Below are positions 61,960-64,000 of a stretch of DNA of 64,000 nucleotides, piece by piece. The stretch comes from Lentibacter sp. XHP0401 (GTDB taxonomy: Bacteria > Pseudomonadota > Alphaproteobacteria > Rhodobacterales > Rhodobacteraceae), in the NCBI RefSeq assembly GCF_025751535.1, contig NZ_JAOWLC010000007.1:159823-223822 (forward strand), read 5' to 3'. Under the pieces are notes generated by a model. That model worked only from the letters and a program-made list of their open reading frames with translations. It did no database searches and was not told the DNA's origin. How positions within the stretch are numbered: the stretch's first letter is position 1; every line of letters starts with the position of its first letter. A program made the position numbers and the translations under genes.

Positions 61960-63963
61960 ATGCGCAAATCACACTTTCTGTCAGGCATCGCCGCGCTTAC
62001 CCTTGCGCCAGCAACGCCCTCAGCCGAACCGCAGACAACACCCTGGGTCAACATGTATGGCGTTTCCGGCGGGCTGATTGATATGCCTACCGCCGAAGTT
62101 GCCCCTGACGGACAACTTACCTCAACTGTCTCGCACTTTGGCGGCACTACAAGAACAAACCTCGCCTTTCAGCTTACACCTCGCTTGTCTGGAGTGTTCC
62201 GGTATTCAGCCTTAAGAGACCTAAAGAAAACAACAAACCCGGCTTTTCCACTTGCAACCTATTACGACCGAAGCTTCGATCTTCACTACCAACTTCTAGA
62301 CGAAGGCAACTACCGTCCAGCGGTTGCAGTCGGCCTGCGCGACCTACTTGGAACCGGCCTTTATGGCGGTGAGTACATTGTCGCCACAAAATCCGTAGGC
62401 GGAAAAGTTCGCCTGACAGGTGGCGTTGGCTGGGGGCGCCTAGGCAGCCACAACAGCTTTGCAAGCTTTGGAACTCGGCCAACCGAATTGCTTGGCGGTG
62501 GCGGAAGCCCTAACTTCGACCGCTGGTTCCGCGGCCCAATGGCTGCGTTTGCAGGCGCAAGCTACCAACATAATGATAAGCTTGGCTTCGCTGTTGAGTA
62601 CTCATCTGACGCATACTTGCAAGAAGGCGTCGATATGTTCGATGTCAAATCACCGTTTAACTTTGGCCTCAAATACAAGTTTAACAACACTGTACAACTT
62701 GGCGCCTCGTACATGTATGGCAGCGAGTTCGGCATCAATGTATCTATCGCGCTCGATCCGAAAAGCTCTCCCGCTGCGGGCGGCACTGATACGGCACCAC
62801 AACCAGTCGCGCGCCGCAATGCGCAATCTGCGCAAGACCTTGGCTGGACCGCTGATGCCAGCCGAAAGCCTCAGATCAAAGCCTCTCTGACGACTGCGCT
62901 TAAGCGCGAAGGCATAGCCCTTGAAGGCGTGAAGATTGATGCGACTTCTGCTGAAGTTCTTATCCGTAACGAACGCTTTGACATTGAAAGTCAGGCCGTT
63001 GGACGCACGATGCGCATCATGAGCCGCATTTTACCTGCTTCGGTCGAGACCCTGAAAGTAACACAGGCCAATCAAGGTGTTCCCGCTGGTTCAGTCACCC
63101 TTGCAAGATCTGATCTCGAAGCGTTCGAAAATGCGCCCTCTTCCGCTATTCTTGAGCGCGCACGCTTTTCAGCTGACAGCCGAAACCGAGATTTCGACGT
63201 AATTGACGAGACCTACCCGCGCCTGCTCTGGAGCTTCGGCCCGACTGTGAAGTTAAGTGTTTTCGATCCGGACAGCCCCGTGCGAGCCGATGTGCTCGCT
63301 AGCTTGGAGGGGCAATATCACATCGCCCCCGGGTGGGTGGCCTCGGGTTCGTTCAATTATAAAATCGGCGGCAACCTTGATGACCTTCCTCAGAACCGCA
63401 CTGGTGTGGTTGCTGTCAATCCGCCCCATGCCGTGCGCTCTGATGCTCGTCTATATGCAGAAGGCAATGGCCCCAAGATCGAACACCTGACAATCGCCAA
63501 ATATGGGCGTTTGAGTGACGACCTTTACGGCCGTGTAACTCTTGGCTACCTCGAGCAAATGTATGCAGGTGTTTCAGGCGAAGTGCTTTGGAAACCCGTA
63601 AACAGCCGCCTCGCGTTGGGTGGAGAAATTAACTATGTCGCGCAACGTGACTTTAATCAGGGCTTTGGCCTTCAAGATTACAAAGTCGCAACGGGCCACG
63701 TTTCAGCCTACTATGATTTGGGGCACGGCTTCCATACACAGATTGATGCCGGTCGTTACCTTGTGGGTGATTGGGGTGTTACGGCCTCCCTGGATCGCGA
63801 ATTTGGGAATGGATGGAGCGTTGGTGCATATGTCACAAAAACCACCCTTTCATCAGAACGGTTCGGCGAAGGTTCGTTTGACAAAGGTATCCGCATATCA
63901 CTCCCGATGAGTTGGGCGCTTGGCTGTCCGTCGTCAGAGTTTTTGGGTCCAAGAGCGGCCTAA
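61960..63963 (+). CDS. YjbH-domain outer-membrane protein
   Basis: 667 residues. Signal peptide-like start (MRKSHFLSGIAALTLAPATP), then a YjbH-type beta-rich protein: WVNMYGVSGGLIDMPTAEVA, a barrel domain to about 270, a middle alpha/beta part (KASLTTALKREGIALEGVKI; AVGRTMRIMSRILPASVETL), and a second barrel up to the end (YYDLGHGFHTQIDAGRYLVG; GSFDKGIRISLPMSWALG). YjbH proteins belong with exopolysaccharide export genes, none of which lie nearby. The end (CPSSEFLGPRAA) is short compared with relatives as I recall them; a frame slip near 63920 is possible. It is more AT-rich than ubiB before it. Confidence 0.85.
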   Translation: MRKSHFLSGIAALTLAPATPSAEPQTTPWVNMYGVSGGLIDMPTAEVAPDGQLTSTVSHFGGTTRTNLAFQLTPRLSGVFRYSALRDLKKTTNPAFPLATYYDRSFDLHYQLLDEGNYRPAVAVGLRDLLGTGLYGGEYIVATKSVGGKVRLTGGVGWGRLGSHNSFASFGTRPTELLGGGGSPNFDRWFRGPMAAFAGASYQHNDKLGFAVEYSSDAYLQEGVDMFDVKSPFNFGLKYKFNNTVQLGASYMYGSEFGINVSIALDPKSSPAAGGTDTAPQPVARRNAQSAQDLGWTADASRKPQIKASLTTALKREGIALEGVKIDATSAEVLIRNERFDIESQAVGRTMRIMSRILPASVETLKVTQANQGVPAGSVTLARSDLEAFENAPSSAILERARFSADSRNRDFDVIDETYPRLLWSFGPTVKLSVFDPDSPVRADVLASLEGQYHIAPGWVASGSFNYKIGGNLDDLPQNRTGVVAVNPPHAVRSDARLYAEGNGPKIEHLTIAKYGRLSDDLYGRVTLGYLEQMYAGVSGEVLWKPVNSRLALGGEINYVAQRDFNQGFGLQDYKVATGHVSAYYDLGHGFHTQIDAGRYLVGDWGVTASLDREFGNGWSVGAYVTKTTLSSERFGEGSFDKGIRISLPMSWALGCPSSEFLGPRAA

Positions 63964-64000
63964 ACTAAGAGAGAGTTTGGCTCATCTAGTTGGTTTGATT

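Overview
The window looks like chromosomal DNA of a marine alphaproteobacterium of the Roseobacter group (Rhodobacteraceae). The GC content is fairly high with strong G/C bias at third codon positions. Gene types and arrangements fit this group: a split xdhAB, tpa/tauABC plus tauR-xsc for taurine, Hint-domain and DUF481 proteins, a RimB-RimK fusion, and a dnaA-dnaN-recF-gyrB block near rpsT, mutM, ubiE and ubiB. No rRNA, tRNA, CRISPR array, transposase or phage gene was recognised.

Layout: 0-5.2 kb holds xanthine dehydrogenase genes with a divergent LysR regulator, a CueR-type copper regulator facing a cytochrome c, and gapdh. 5.3-11.3 kb holds a glutamate-receptor-like channel, dapD, two small monooxygenase-fold proteins, an HxlR/nitroreductase pair and ilvD. 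11.3-17 kb is the first taurine locus (tpa and a GNAT gene leftward, tauABC rightward). 17-24 kb is mixed: DUF481, glycerate kinase, an IalB-like protein, an asparaginase, an FMN riboswitch with ribH2, a LOG protein and a threonine dehydratase-like enzyme. 24-30.3 kb is the second taurine locus: tauR, xsc, pta (inverted), a citrate synthase and a TauE/SafE-type exporter.

30.4-39.5 kb is a leftward cluster of poorly known genes: a coiled-coil protein, a small membrane protein, a 372-residue unknown, an AAA ATPase, a 449-residue unknown, another small membrane protein and DUF1523. It is interrupted by a rightward Hint-domain gene and an AT-richer, possibly frameshifted membrane coiled-coil gene. 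It is the best candidate here for an undescribed system. 39.7-50.3 kb holds formaldehyde detoxification (adhC), an I78-type inhibitor lipoprotein, cytochrome c', ada, a PEP-mutase-like enzyme, rimBK, tgt and several small or unknown genes. 50.3-64 kb is the replication-initiation region (gyrB, recF, dnaN, dnaA leftward), then rpsT, an enoyl-CoA hydratase, mutM, ubiE-ubiB and a YjbH-type outer-membrane protein at the right edge.

Together the taurine genes make a nearly complete path: TauABC import, Tpa transamination to sulfoacetaldehyde, Xsc cleavage to acetyl phosphate and sulfite, Pta conversion to acetyl-CoA, citrate synthase into the TCA cycle, and a TSUP exporter for sulfite. An alanine dehydrogenase to recycle the amino acceptor is not in the window. 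A dispersed intergenic repeat family (CTTGCC..AAATATCC followed by G/C stems) sits just after the stop codon of several genes.
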